Source of the DNA: Lasiosphaeris hirsuta
Taxonomy: Eukaryota > Ascomycota > Sordariomycetes > Sordariales > Lasiosphaeriaceae
DNA: 64,000 nucleotides
NCBI GenBank assembly: GCA_030549175.1
Contig: JAUKUA010000008.1
Span: 372,001 to 436,000 of the forward strand
Reading direction: 5' to 3'
Made by a program: the position numbers and the translations under genes. Below the pieces are notes generated by a model that saw only the letters and a list, made by a program, of their open reading frames with translations, did not search any database and had not been told where the DNA came from. Position 1 is the stretch's first letter. The number at the start of each line of letters is the position of its first letter. Positions 34,800 through 44,525 of this stretch are shown here, in pieces.

Positions 34800-37700
34800 C
34801 GGTATCGGAACCCGTGTCTTATTATATTGTAACCTTTACTAAGAAACATATTCGTTCCGACCTAAAAACCCTAAAGGAATCTTCCCTTAAAAAGGTTAGA
34901 CGAAGCTATAAACTACATCATAGTGATTGTAAAATTATTTCTATAATTATTATATATTATGGAGCTAAAGAAATTTCTATTCGAGTACTCCTTAACCCTA
35001 GAGCCTCGGGCCTAGTCATAAGTAACGATCTTATCAGAAAATAAAACATTTCTTATATAGTTAAGATTATTTTAAAACCTTTAGAAGTCTTTAATAGAAC
35101 TATTAACCTTGATTTAAGTAAAAAGTATACTAAGAAAATTATCTTATAATACTAAATAAAATATTTCTCTCGTATCATGTTTAAAATCTTTCTTCTCGAT
35201 ATAAAATGTAATATTCTTTTACTATATTAGTAGTTATAATAACATTAGTTAAATTACCTATAGAATCTTAATATAACGAAAGTAGCCTTCGCCTCTGATT
35301 ATTATTACAAAAATTATACTTCTTTTATAGTACTAGGAAATAAGAGTTTAATCGTTAGTATTATTAAATCTTATATTACTAAAATTTCTAAAAAATTTAA
35401 GATATTTATACCTTTAGTATCTCTTAAAGTAGTCTAACGACTTTTAAACTATTAGCTATAAGACTATGTAATTAATATCATAAGAGATAAGAAGCTTCTA
35501 TAGGGACTTTTTTACCTTATGTTATCCTTAGAAAAGAAAATCCTTTGTAAATAGCTTAACTAAATATTTAAGAAAGGTAAGATATAAGATTCTAAATTAT
35601 CTTATTTTTTACCTATCTTCTTTATAGACAAGGAAATATTAATAGAAAAGGTAGCTACTAGAGATTTAAAAAATCTCTATCCTATAGTTAACTATTAAAA
35701 AATTAATAAATAAACTATAAAAACTATTATCCGTTACCTCTTATTATTAAACTTTAAGATATTCTTACCAGATTTATTATTTTTATAAAGATAAATTTAA
35801 AATTAGGTTTTAACTTAATCCGGATAAAAGAAGGTTATAAATAAAAAATAACATTCCGAACTTATTATAGTTTTTTTAAGTTTAATATAATGTCTTTTGG
35901 CCTTATTAATACTCTTACTATCTTTTAAGATATAATAAATTATATCTTTTAAGACCTTATTGATCAAGGCCTCTTATCTAATATTAACGATCTTCCTATT
36001 TATATAAGTTTTAAAAAGAAATACGATAAAATTATCGTTAAAGTCTTTAAGTAACTTTAGAAATATAACTTTATTATTAATCTCTTTAAATATATATAAG
36101 ATACAAAGAAATTAAAATATCTAGGTTATATTATTAGTATTAAAGATATTATAATATTAAAAGATAAAGTAAAGTATATCGTTTTATAAAAATAGTTAAG
36201 ATCGGTAAAAGAAATTTAGTAGTTTAACAAATTTATAAACTTTTATAAGTATTATATCAGAAATTATTTATATATTATTAAACTACTTACTAATTTTACT
36301 AACTTAACTTAGAAATTTTAAACATAGAATAATTAAATAAACGTAGTATTTAAAGTATTAAAAAAGCCTTTACCAAAGTCTTTATCTTAGTTTATTTCGA
36401 CCTTAATAAACTACCTATCATTAAACTTAATACTTTAGACTATATATCAAGAGAAATAATATCATAGAAGTAAGATGACGATAAGATATATTTTATAATA
36501 TTTTACTTAAGAAAACTAATTCCTATAGAAATTAACTATAAGATCTATAATAAGAAACTTCTAACGATAATTAACTATTTCTAACGTTAGAGATATTATC
36601 TCGAGGGTATTAAATATCATATCGAAGTCTTTTTAGACTATCATAATTTAAAATACTTTTAAACTATGAAGGTTCTTAACTACCGCTAGGCTTAATAAGC
36701 TTAGTAACTTGTTATCTTCGACTTCGTTATTAATTTTCATTTCGACATATAAAATGTTAAGGTAGATATTCTCTTACGATATAAAGAATACCTTTTTAAA
36801 GGGGGAGATAAAAACTAACTAATAACCTTAGTTTTAAACAAGGAACATTTTTCTTATTTAAAGGCCTTAACATTTATACTTTTAAAAGCTCGTCTATATA
36901 ATATTTTAATACTTAAATAAAACGAGAAATTTCTTAAATAGATCAAAGTTATTATCTCCGTAAATAAAACATATTAAAAGACCTTAGTTTTTCTTAGAAA
37001 AGATATAATTAATAGAGACGGAGTTTTGTTTATAAAAAATCGTATTTAAATCTCTAATAATAAGAAACTTAAGATCTAGATTATTTATTCTAACGATATT
37101 AAAGTAGTAGGCTATATAGGTATAAATAAGACCGTTAAACTTATTAGATAGTATATATACTAGTAGAATCTTAAAAAAGACGTTACTAAGTTTATATACT
37201 CTTATTATAAGTTTTAAAGTAATAAGTTAAGATGTTATCTTTTTTTCAGACTACTTTATTCTATTAAGTTAAAATATTTTTTTAAGAACTTATTTTAATA
37301 AACTTTATAATAGACCTTTCTCTTTTTAATAGATATAGTTTTATCTAAGTTATAGTTAATATCTTTATTAAAATGACATATTTTATCTCTTTGAAGAATA
37401 ATATTAAGAAGACTAAAGACTTAATCTCTCTTTTCACTTATAAATATTAAAGATATTACGATATATCTATTAGTATTATCTTTAATTAAGATTTATAGTT
37501 TAACATAAGCTTTTGATATAACTTTCTTAAATATGTTAAAGTTAAATTAAAGATATTAACCTCGTTTTATCTTAAAATAAATAACTAGACTAAACGTCTT
37601 AATTAATATATCGAGACCTACCATAGAACCTTTGTTAATTATAAAATAAATAATTAAGATACTTTATTATCTATAGCCGAGTTTATATAGAATAATACTA

Positions 37701-38310
37701 GATCGACTTTTATTAATAGCTTCTCTTTTTATATTAACTATAGATATTATCTAGCTATAAATAACTTATTAAATAATAATAGTTTATAAGAATCTTTATG
37801 AAACGCTTGAGAAATCTCGAAAATAGATAAAGAAGTATATAAATTATAAATAAACGGAAGTACCTTCCTTTACTAAGGAACAGCTAGTAATACTTAATAT
37901 AAGGAATATTAAGACTAAGAAACCTTCCAAAAAGCTAAATAAAAAGTTACTTAACTTATTTAAAATCTCTAAAGTAATATCTCTTATAACTATAAAACTC
38001 GAACTTTTAAAGTATTAAAAGATTTATCTTACCTTTTATATATCTCGTATTAAACCTTTTTAAACTAGCTCTTAGCCGATCTCTAACCTTATTTAGGTCT
38101 TAAAACAAATAAGAGATATTTATCTTAAGGAATTTATAATAGAAGAAATTATAAACTCTTATATTAAAAAAGGGATAGTAAAATATCACGTTAAATAGAA
38201 AGAATATCCCGATAAGAAAGATTAGACCTAGGAATTATATGAACATTTCTTTAACATCTAGAAACTTTAGAACTTTTACATTAAGTACCTATATAAGCCT
38301 AGGGACCTTA
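34800..38310 (+). pseudogene. Element B pol relic: protease, RT, RNase H, integrase, chromodomain
   Basis: This is the plus-strand continuation of element B after the A1 insertion. The protease part is open at 34814-35041 (SYYIVTFTKKHIRSDL, then GASGLVIS-type motif with Asp to Asn and Gly to Arg). RT shows YPLPLI and a degraded YxDD at 35980. The integrase zinc region and core are recognisable by spacing at 37090-37720. The chromodomain-like YHVK.KEYPDK and YEHFFNI lie at 38190-38260. Stops appear every 10-30 codons. Confidence 0.75.
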
Positions 38311-38360
38311 GGGTTATCAACCTTAAAACTTAAGGTAAGTTCTCTTAGGAAGGGAGATAA

Positions 38361-39664
38361 TATCATATTAGTAAGCTTATCTAGGTTAATAAGGTTATTA
38401 ATCTCCTTAACTAGGTTATACTATTAACATAAATTATATATGCTTATTAGCCTATGGATTAATATAGAGAAAGGAACTATTATAAAAGAATAAGTTATAA
38501 TATAGTTTAACCTTAGAATATGTTCCTACGTATAACTAATAGCTTATTTAGCTGACACATAAGTTAATAGATTCTCTTAAGTACCTATGGGTTACAATAA
38601 AATATCTAAAACTATTTATAAGTCAAAGTAGTTATATAATAGACCTTACTTATATTAAGTAACGTTATTAAACTTTAGATTTATTATAAACAAGCTACTT
38701 AACCTTAATATTATAATTAGGGCTTATATAGTTAGCTTAAATCTTATAGCTAATCTTTCAAATTATAAACCTTCCTACTATCACTAGTATTTCTTTAAAA
38801 AACTTAAAACCCGACGTTTTCCAAAGTCTAACTTTAGTATTAATAAGTAACTACGACCCCTATATATAAGTCACGAAAGAAATTATTACTATAACAACTG
38901 ATATAAGATCGACCTAACAACGATATAACTAACATAAGTACTAAGGACGTGAAGAAATATCTATAGTAATAGATACTATGTTACTAAAACTATACGGATA
39001 AGTATTAATACCGGCCGTAGACCAACGTATAATAAGCCAACTTCACTTAGCTTATAGCCACGGATTTATAAGGCGTAAAAGACAGATAGTTAGAAAGGAG
39101 ATTCGGGACCGACGAACGGCTAGGAGGGTCTTTTAGATATTTTAGTATCCTTGTATCTTATACATAGCCTTCTATAAGTAGGACAGGTATACTACGACGG
39201 ATCCTCGAGAGAAAGAAGCTTTCCAATTCTCTTTAGACAAACCTAAAAAGATTATCAGCTAAACCTTAATAAAGCTAAGGGGTAATATAACCTTATGAAC
39301 CCTTCTGTTTCTTCTAACTTGTAACTACGAAGTATTATGTCTTATCTTCTGTTAGCTTACTCCATCTCCTTAAACCTCCTTCTCCCTAGCTCTCTACCAC
39401 TTTACATTATGACAGTTAACTCCCTTACCCTTCTATTCTAAAGCTCTGAATCGGACCTTGTGCTTATTAGCCTTGTGAAGATTAACTCCTTAAGTTCGTC
39501 GTGTGAAAGCTCTGAACTGGACTAATAGTAATTGTCGGGGTGGTTCGTTGAACGGTTAAGTCGAGAGTTAGGAAAAGGTTAAAGCTCTGTAGTCTGATTC
39601 TTCATTTGATATCTCACCTTGTGGTTATCACACCCCAGACCTTCGTGGGCTGGCCTGTGTCACA
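38361..39664 (+). repeat. Element B 3' LTR (1304 bp)
   Basis: Starts TATCATATTAGTAAGC (TG changed to TA) and ends TGTGTCACA, followed by the GTGTT duplication. Its first ~650 bp are strongly AT-rich and its last ~550 bp GC-balanced, opposite to the 5' LTR. Confidence 0.85.
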
Positions 39665-39669
39665 GTGTT
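39665..39669 (+). repeat. Target-site duplication of element B, right copy
   Basis: GTGTT matches 21415-21419. The rejoined target would read AACGTGTTTTATAA, identical over 14 bases to the Pogo/Fot1 terminus and flank at 19518. Confidence 0.85.
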
Positions 39670-39730
39670 TTATAACTTCCGTCCTAACTTATGAATGTAG
39701 CTTATTAGTAGTTATGTCAGCCTAAGCGTT

Positions 39731-39988
39731 TTACTTTTGGTACCTATCTTCATAAGAGGGGGACCCACTGGTTGATTTATAGGCTCGATCATATAGAGAC
39801 TTGAGTTTGTTCCACAGCGACTTTATGATAGGCCCTGTTACGGCAAAGATGGCGCTTATCACGGCCGCCGCTAATCTGATTATACTGATGGGGTCTATGT
39901 TCAATCCGCCCTCTGTTAGACTGGTGATAATGAAGGCGAGGGTGGGGTGTGTGCGGAGTTGTGCCGGAGGCGAGGTGGTAGAAAACAA
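39731..39988 (-). CDS. Small hypothetical protein with one hydrophobic helix, 85 aa
   Basis: An open frame in GC-balanced DNA just outside the element-B block. It contains DPISIIRLAAAVISAIFAV followed by a basic segment and a polar tail. The DPISI...AAAVI pattern vaguely resembles the N-terminal helices of fungal NLR-associated proteins, but this is only an impression. There is no splice partner or clear promoter. It may be a remnant of a larger gene. Confidence 0.28.
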   Translation of the reverse strand: MFSTTSPPAQLRTHPTLAFIITSLTEGGLNIDPISIIRLAAAVISAIFAVTGPIIKSLWNKLKSLYDRAYKSTSGSPSYEDRYQK

Positions 39989-41160
39989 CCACTTTTTAAG
40001 TAAATACTGTAATGAGGTCCGAAGGACATGGATGGTCCGTAACGATTGGTCAGCGAACTGCTACTTCTGGTGGCCCTGTTCCCATGAAAAGGGCTGGGAA
40101 TCTCGGGCGCAGGCGGGAGCCTTTGGGAAATCCCGAAGGCAAACCTGCAGAAATGTGGCTTTTCAGGGTCCAATACGAGACGCTGACTCAAAGGCGCTGC
40201 TTCGGGGCTTGCTGCGCTGCCTGTTGTGTGCCGCGAATTAGCTTAATAATATGAATTGCGAATGTATCATGGACTTTCAAGCTGGGACGAGGAGTAAAAT
40301 GGGACTACGGCCCAAAACTGCTTTGCCAAGCTCTGGCGAGAGTTGTTCCGGCCTATATACGGGAAGCGCAGTAGTAGTATCAGTTCTATTGCGTTATCTC
40401 ACACCTCATGGCACTGGCAATATAAGATCTGATTGTATGGGAGAGATATGCCTTGTTATTCCTACTCTTGTAGACTAAAATATCCTTCTAGAGAACGCTC
40501 TTAACTCAAGCTGGCAGGGGAAGGGGCTTGTAAATAGTCTAGCCGAAAAATTGCCATGCTCTTGAGGTGTGCCCTACACATCAATACGTATTTGCAAGTA
40601 ATACTTCCCCCGACTCCGCCTTCACTTTGAATCTCTAAACCACAAAGTCCCACCAGAAATCACTACCTAGCAGGAGAAAGGGGGGTCCCTGCCTCCATTT
40701 CCAGATCCTTACATCGTGGCCAAATCGGCCAGGCATATGAACATGAAAAAATCAGCATATCTTACAGTTATCGGCCTAACATGGAAAATATCAAAAAATG
40801 CTCACAAATCCAGGAGCATTTCTAGGTCTATAAGCTGCTACTATAGCATCTGATACGGGGCACTTTTCCCGAAAGAATAGGGGTAGCCCACCTATCAAAG
40901 CCTGGGATTACATAGCCTATATAGACTCTTTCTAACATAGTACTGGCCTACCAACAAGATCATAGATTTCAAGGCCGAAATGGGGGTCCTTTTAATAACG
41001 TGATAGCCTACTATCGCGGTCCTAGATTTCAAGGTTCACTCGGGGGGTCCCTTTAATATTGTGGCACCTTTAACATTACTTAACATACTTTTAACATACC
41101 ACCTGGGACATCCACCCCCCTGTATAACGATTTTTTATATCTTGAAATTCAGCATATTTA
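39989..41160. other. Intergenic stretch, no supported gene
   Basis: Overlapping frames on both strands at 39990-40480 have no motif. 40400-40430 (GGCACTGGCAATATAAGATCTGATT) resembles 18609-18635 (GGCACTGGCAGTTAGGATCTGCGAT), suggesting another dispersed repeat. 40950-41110 has short recurring ...TTTAACATA... units. No gene is called. Confidence 0.4.
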
Positions 41161-41164
41161 TAGG

Positions 41165-41250
41165 ATAGATAGTATAGTGGTATAAGACCTTAGACCTCTA
41201 GGAGCCTCTGGAGGCCCTTAGAGAGGTCCTCGGTTCGAGGACCGGCTTAG
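41165..41250 (+). other. tRNA-like / SINE-like sequence with A- and B-box motifs
   Basis: TAGTATAGTGGTATAAG (41170-41186) matches the D-arm/A-box region of tRNAs such as tRNA-Asp. GGTTCGAGGACC (41232-41243) resembles a B-box. GGTCCTCG...CGAGGACC (41225-41243) forms a perfect 8-bp hairpin with a 3-nt loop, so the T-arm is not canonical, and I cannot pair an acceptor stem. Best read as a tRNA-derived element or tRNA pseudogene able to bind Pol III factors. Confidence 0.45.
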
Positions 41251-41285
41251 AAAATGGGCCTTTCTTTTTGCCCCCTTTTCTTTTA

Positions 41286-41375
41286 GGGGCTTAACATAAT
41301 ATCAGGGCTTAACATCATATTGGGCTCAACATCATATCAGGGGTTACCATCATATCAGGGCTTAATATAGAGGCC
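41286..41375 (+). repeat. Imperfect tandem repeat of about 19 bp, four units
   Basis: Four imperfect copies of a unit like CTTAACATCATATCAGGGG run head to tail. Single TTAACAT motifs recur on both sides (41070-41100 and 41555-41570). Confidence 0.65.
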
Positions 41376-41924
41376 CCCTTACCACAGGGACCACCTTAAC
41401 ATACACGCCTCAATGCCAACAAGCCTAACATACCAGTACTACAATACCTCATTTCTTCGCTTTTTTTAAATTTGTAGATAGGTGATATATGTGTGTGTCA
41501 CGTACGTTACGATATAAACTACTTTGGCGTGGAGAATAAACAAAAGTTAATGTTGACATACTGTTAACATACTAGCTATAATGATGACCAGAGGGGGGCT
41601 TCTCCGGCTAAGTAGGCGGCGCCGGAGATGAAGGCGAAGGGAGGGCTGAGCGGCCTCATCAAGAGGAAAAAGGTTGCTAAAGGGGAATGGGCTGTGTGAC
41701 AAGGGGCTATCAAAATCATGGTATGAGGCTTGGAACAGTGTGTGCAAGTGCCGAAGAGATGTTCAATTCAATAACCTTCTTTGGCCTCAAGGTTCTTGAT
41801 CCACCTCAAAAGACTTGCTGGATGCCAGGCCCTTTCATATCCAAAGAAGGTAACACAAGGCTTACAGGCCTCGGGCCTGTCAGCCTGAAAACTATGCTAT
41901 CTAGATACAAAGGCTGTTCCATGG
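41376..41924. other. No supported gene
   Basis: Apart from TTAACATA motifs near 41560 and a C-rich spot near 41590, I see no structure. The frames are short and overlap on both strands. Confidence 0.4.
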
Positions 41925-42106
41925 TGTCGTATAACTGTAGTGGGTGTGACACACGCCCTAGCTATAGGAGTGGAAAGGAGTTAAGGCTTCTTGGCATAGT
42001 TCTCTCATTTGTATATATTCGGTGGTCACGCACCTCGCCCTCTTAGCCAGAGCACACTCTATTCAACCACTCTTTTGACCCACTGCTCCGCCCCAGACAT
42101 GTCAGA
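41925..42106 (+). mobile_element. LTR-like element, family C, copy 2
   Basis: Aligns with 6389-6617. It starts TGTCGTATAACTGTAGTGGGTGTG, shares TTTGTATATATTCGG and a TATTCAAYC..CTTTTG stretch near the end, and ends TGTCAGA. It is about 45 bp shorter because the hairpin portion of copy 1 is missing. The bases on either side (CATGG, AGAAC) do not form a target duplication, so it may be the 5' LTR of a longer element, or truncated. Confidence 0.6.
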
Positions 42107-42702
42107 AGAACTGTACCATCTGCAATTCCCAAGCGAGCGCCCACCTCGCCAGTAGAATCTGACTGCACATACTGTTGGTGGCAGTCCTGGCCACTGTTGG
42201 CCAGTTGGTCTATCTATTGGTAACGAAGGAAGTCCGAAGACTGTCGGGGCGCCACAGGACATGGCCCTGTTGGTGCGATCTGTTGCAGTTGGCTGCATCT
42301 GTCGTAATTGGTGGACTTGGCAGGCCAAGGCCTGCCAAGGATAGTGGCTGATGGGGAAAGGCATTGGAGAAGAGGTTGGGAGCAGGGACATGTCCTGATT
42401 CAATGGTGGACCGACTTGAGGTTCGGGCTTTTATTTTATGATGAATATTAGTCGATGATCTGGTTCGGAATGCTGGCCAACTTTTCGCGGGGAGTTTTTT
42501 CGTGTGGTATAAGAAACGTCGCGAGCGTGATGACACAGGATTTGCACCACGGACACGGACTGGCAAAAATCATAAACACAGCTAAGCTATTCGCTATTGT
42601 TGAACAAATATCTATGTGGTTTATACGTTCAGCCCCCCAACTCATTTAGTCCTTGAGAGAGCAAAGTCTCTCAATATCAGTCTCATAATCATCCAAGAGC
42701 AC
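42107..42702. other. Intergenic; no supported gene
   Basis: Open frames on both strands (42059-42566) overlap and carry stops in the most protein-like plus frame, which begins right after the LTR-like repeat (MSEELYHLQFPSERPP). It could be internal sequence of family C. The last part is the 3' flank of the minus-strand gene ending at 42703. Confidence 0.35.
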
Positions 42703-43322
42703 TTAGAAAGTGTGAAGATAATCGCCGACGAAGCGCTTGCCGAGGTCAGTGACCTGGTCGGCGAGGTCGCCGGCACCAAACGAGTTGGCCAGCGTCTTGG
42801 CCCAGTCGGCGGCATTTCCCTGCACAGTGGTCGTCATGAAGCGATGCTGCAAGTCCCAAGGTTAGCCTCGGCCATCGCCTGCCCCCTCCGGTTGTTCGCC
42901 GTCATGAACTCACCTGGTACATCTTGTTGCCCTTGTCGTGGAGAACCACCCAACGCTTCTCGCCCTCCTTGTTCTTCTGGCCATACTGGAAACGATCGTT
43001 GATAGTCACAGTAAAGCTGTCTGGTGACAATGTCAGAAGGAGAGCAGAGAGGACAAAGATGATGCCGTGACCTACCGCCGTCCTTGGTAACGCCTGGGAT
43101 CTTGCCGATATAGTCAGGGCTGGACTCGTCCTTGTAAAAGCGGTCCTGGATGAAGAGCATGACATCGGCATTGCCCTTGGATGCGTTCTTGGCGCAAACG
43201 ATGTAGTAGGTGGCTTCGCGGGTCTTGAAGGTCTGGGACCACTCGAGCTCCACCGTGGCATCTTCGGCCTTGGGCTTGTAGGACGGGATAGCAATGGTAT
43301 TGCCGGCTTCGGGAACAGACAT
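42703..43322 (-). CDS. Hypothetical 165-aa protein, three exons
   Basis: Splice model: exon 1 43322-43076, intron 43075-43021 (55 nt, GTAGGT to CACCAG), exon 2 43020-42914, intron 42913-42847 (67 nt, GTGAGT to TTGCAG, branch-like CTAAC), exon 3 42846-42703. Frame is kept at both joins (247+107+144 nt). The protein starts MSVPEAGNTIAIPSYKPKAE. It looks beta-strand-rich for about 115 residues, with two related blocks (LFIQDRFYKDE and TINDRFQYGQK), and ends in a probable helix (NAADWAKTLANSFGAGDLAD). There is no signal peptide or membrane segment. I do not recognise the family. It is transcribed away from the large gene at 44526, about 1.2 kb apart, so they could share a control region. Appears intact, with no RIP bias. 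Confidence 0.68.
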
Positions 43323-44525
43323 TTTGAGTAGTAGTCGTGTTGAAGGGTAGCGTGACTGAAGGCGGTCTATGTGTAAATATGATGTCCTGAAGACTTGATG
43401 TGGGTGATGAAGACAGTTGGGGACTGAGACGGAGCATGTTGTTCCCTTTATCTCTCTCATCCCATCCCGGCCGTCCTGGTCATCTCGTATTCACACAAAT
43501 CAACAGTGAGGATGCATCTGGCGAGGACGCATCCGGTGAGGACGCATCCGCGTTCGACATCAGGACCGGACTCGAAGTTCCGATGCGTCGTGGTGCGGAA
43601 GAGAGACTAGGCCGTTGTCACAAGCGTGATGTGACGACCAGCGACGTCGAGAATTAACCACATTAAGCCTTTCAGCTTCCCAGGCCGTCCAGAGGCGTTA
43701 GATATTGTGTTTGAGGTGCAGAGCTTTCAGCTGACGCGCAAACGCGGCTAGTGCTTGCATTACAGTGTTGACCAAGGTCTGGACTGTACCGGGCGCTCTG
43801 AGCGGATTCCTTGTTGTCGAGATCAGCTCGCCACGATAACGCCAATCATAAAACTCCTTCCCTAGCGTGCGGGAGTGGCCGTGTTCTACCAGTTGATTTG
43901 ATCGTTAGTGGGAACTGCTTCCCCACAACCCCACAATTCGGCAGGCCCGACCAAGCACGCACTTTCCCTGGTTCCCCGAGCCGGGCTTAGATTGCTGTTC
44001 AGAGAAGGAAGGATTCGAGACCGGCTCTCACAGAAGGTGCCTTGCAGAATGTGATCGGGCCCTGACCAGAGTTTTGCGGATGTGTCCATCCCGCATCCGA
44101 TCCCATCCCTGCCTCCCTGCCTCCCTTCACCATCAACCCCCCAAGGCCCTCAGTGTCGACTAGCGACTTGAGCTCTCCGTCTCCCTTTGAGGCTATCGAC
44201 GGCGCGTCGATAGCGTCAATTTCTCAGTCGACCATTGCCACTCACCGCCAACCTCACCGCCATTTCGGAAGCGACGCACGCCGCTATTCTTTCGGCTTGG
44301 AAATCACGCTCGCACGAGACATGTACGTACAGCCGTGGCCCGTGTGAGGCTGCATGATGATGAAGGCGAGTGTCCGAAGAGAAGAGAGAGGTGGCCGCAT
44401 CTGGCACAGCAAGTAGGAATGACCCCCAAGAGGGTGTAGCATATCACTCCGGCGACCCTCTTTCCTTCCCTCTGCTCATCCTGATCTCGCCGCATCTGCA
44501 ATCTACTAATCGACCCCTCGACGCA
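43323..44525. promoter_or_regulatory. Divergent intergenic region between two intact genes
   Basis: This 1.2-kb region separates the 165-aa gene (-) and the 1378-aa gene (+), so it must contain both promoters. No clear TATA boxes stand out. Immediately before 44526 the sequence is C/T-rich, common in fungal core promoters. Short frames on both strands are unsupported. Confidence 0.45.
43508..43552. repeat. Three tandem 15-bp units in the shared promoter region
   Basis: Units GAGGATGCATCTGGC, GAGGACGCATCCGGT and GAGGACGCATCCGCG lie head to tail about 185 bp upstream of the 165-aa gene. Each holds an RTGCATC/GCATCC-like core, so a repeated protein-binding site is possible but unproven. Confidence 0.7.

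Larger units (their letters stand above)
21420..39664 (+). mobile_element. Element B: Ty3/gypsy chromovirus, RIP-degraded, interrupted by element A1
   Basis: Without A1 the element is about 8.7 kb. Plus-strand remnants occur in the usual order. Gag at about 24135-24800 (VKLKKYNGKNKSKFKIW and on). A CCHC knuckle relic at about 24925-24975. Protease at about 34980 (VLLNPRASGLVIS; catalytic Asp codon now AAC at 34994-34996). Reverse transcriptase about 35700-36200 (NYYPLPLI...; YxDD box reads NIND at 35980-35991). RNase H. Integrase about 37090-37720 (GYIGINKTVKLI). A chromodomain at about 38130-38310 (YHVK.KEYPDK, ELYEHF, YKPRDLR). A purine tract (AGGAAGGGAGATAA, 38347-38360) abuts the 3' LTR. 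Dozens of stops break every domain. Chromovirus chromodomains direct integration to marked chromatin; nothing here can be expressed intact. Confidence 0.88.
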
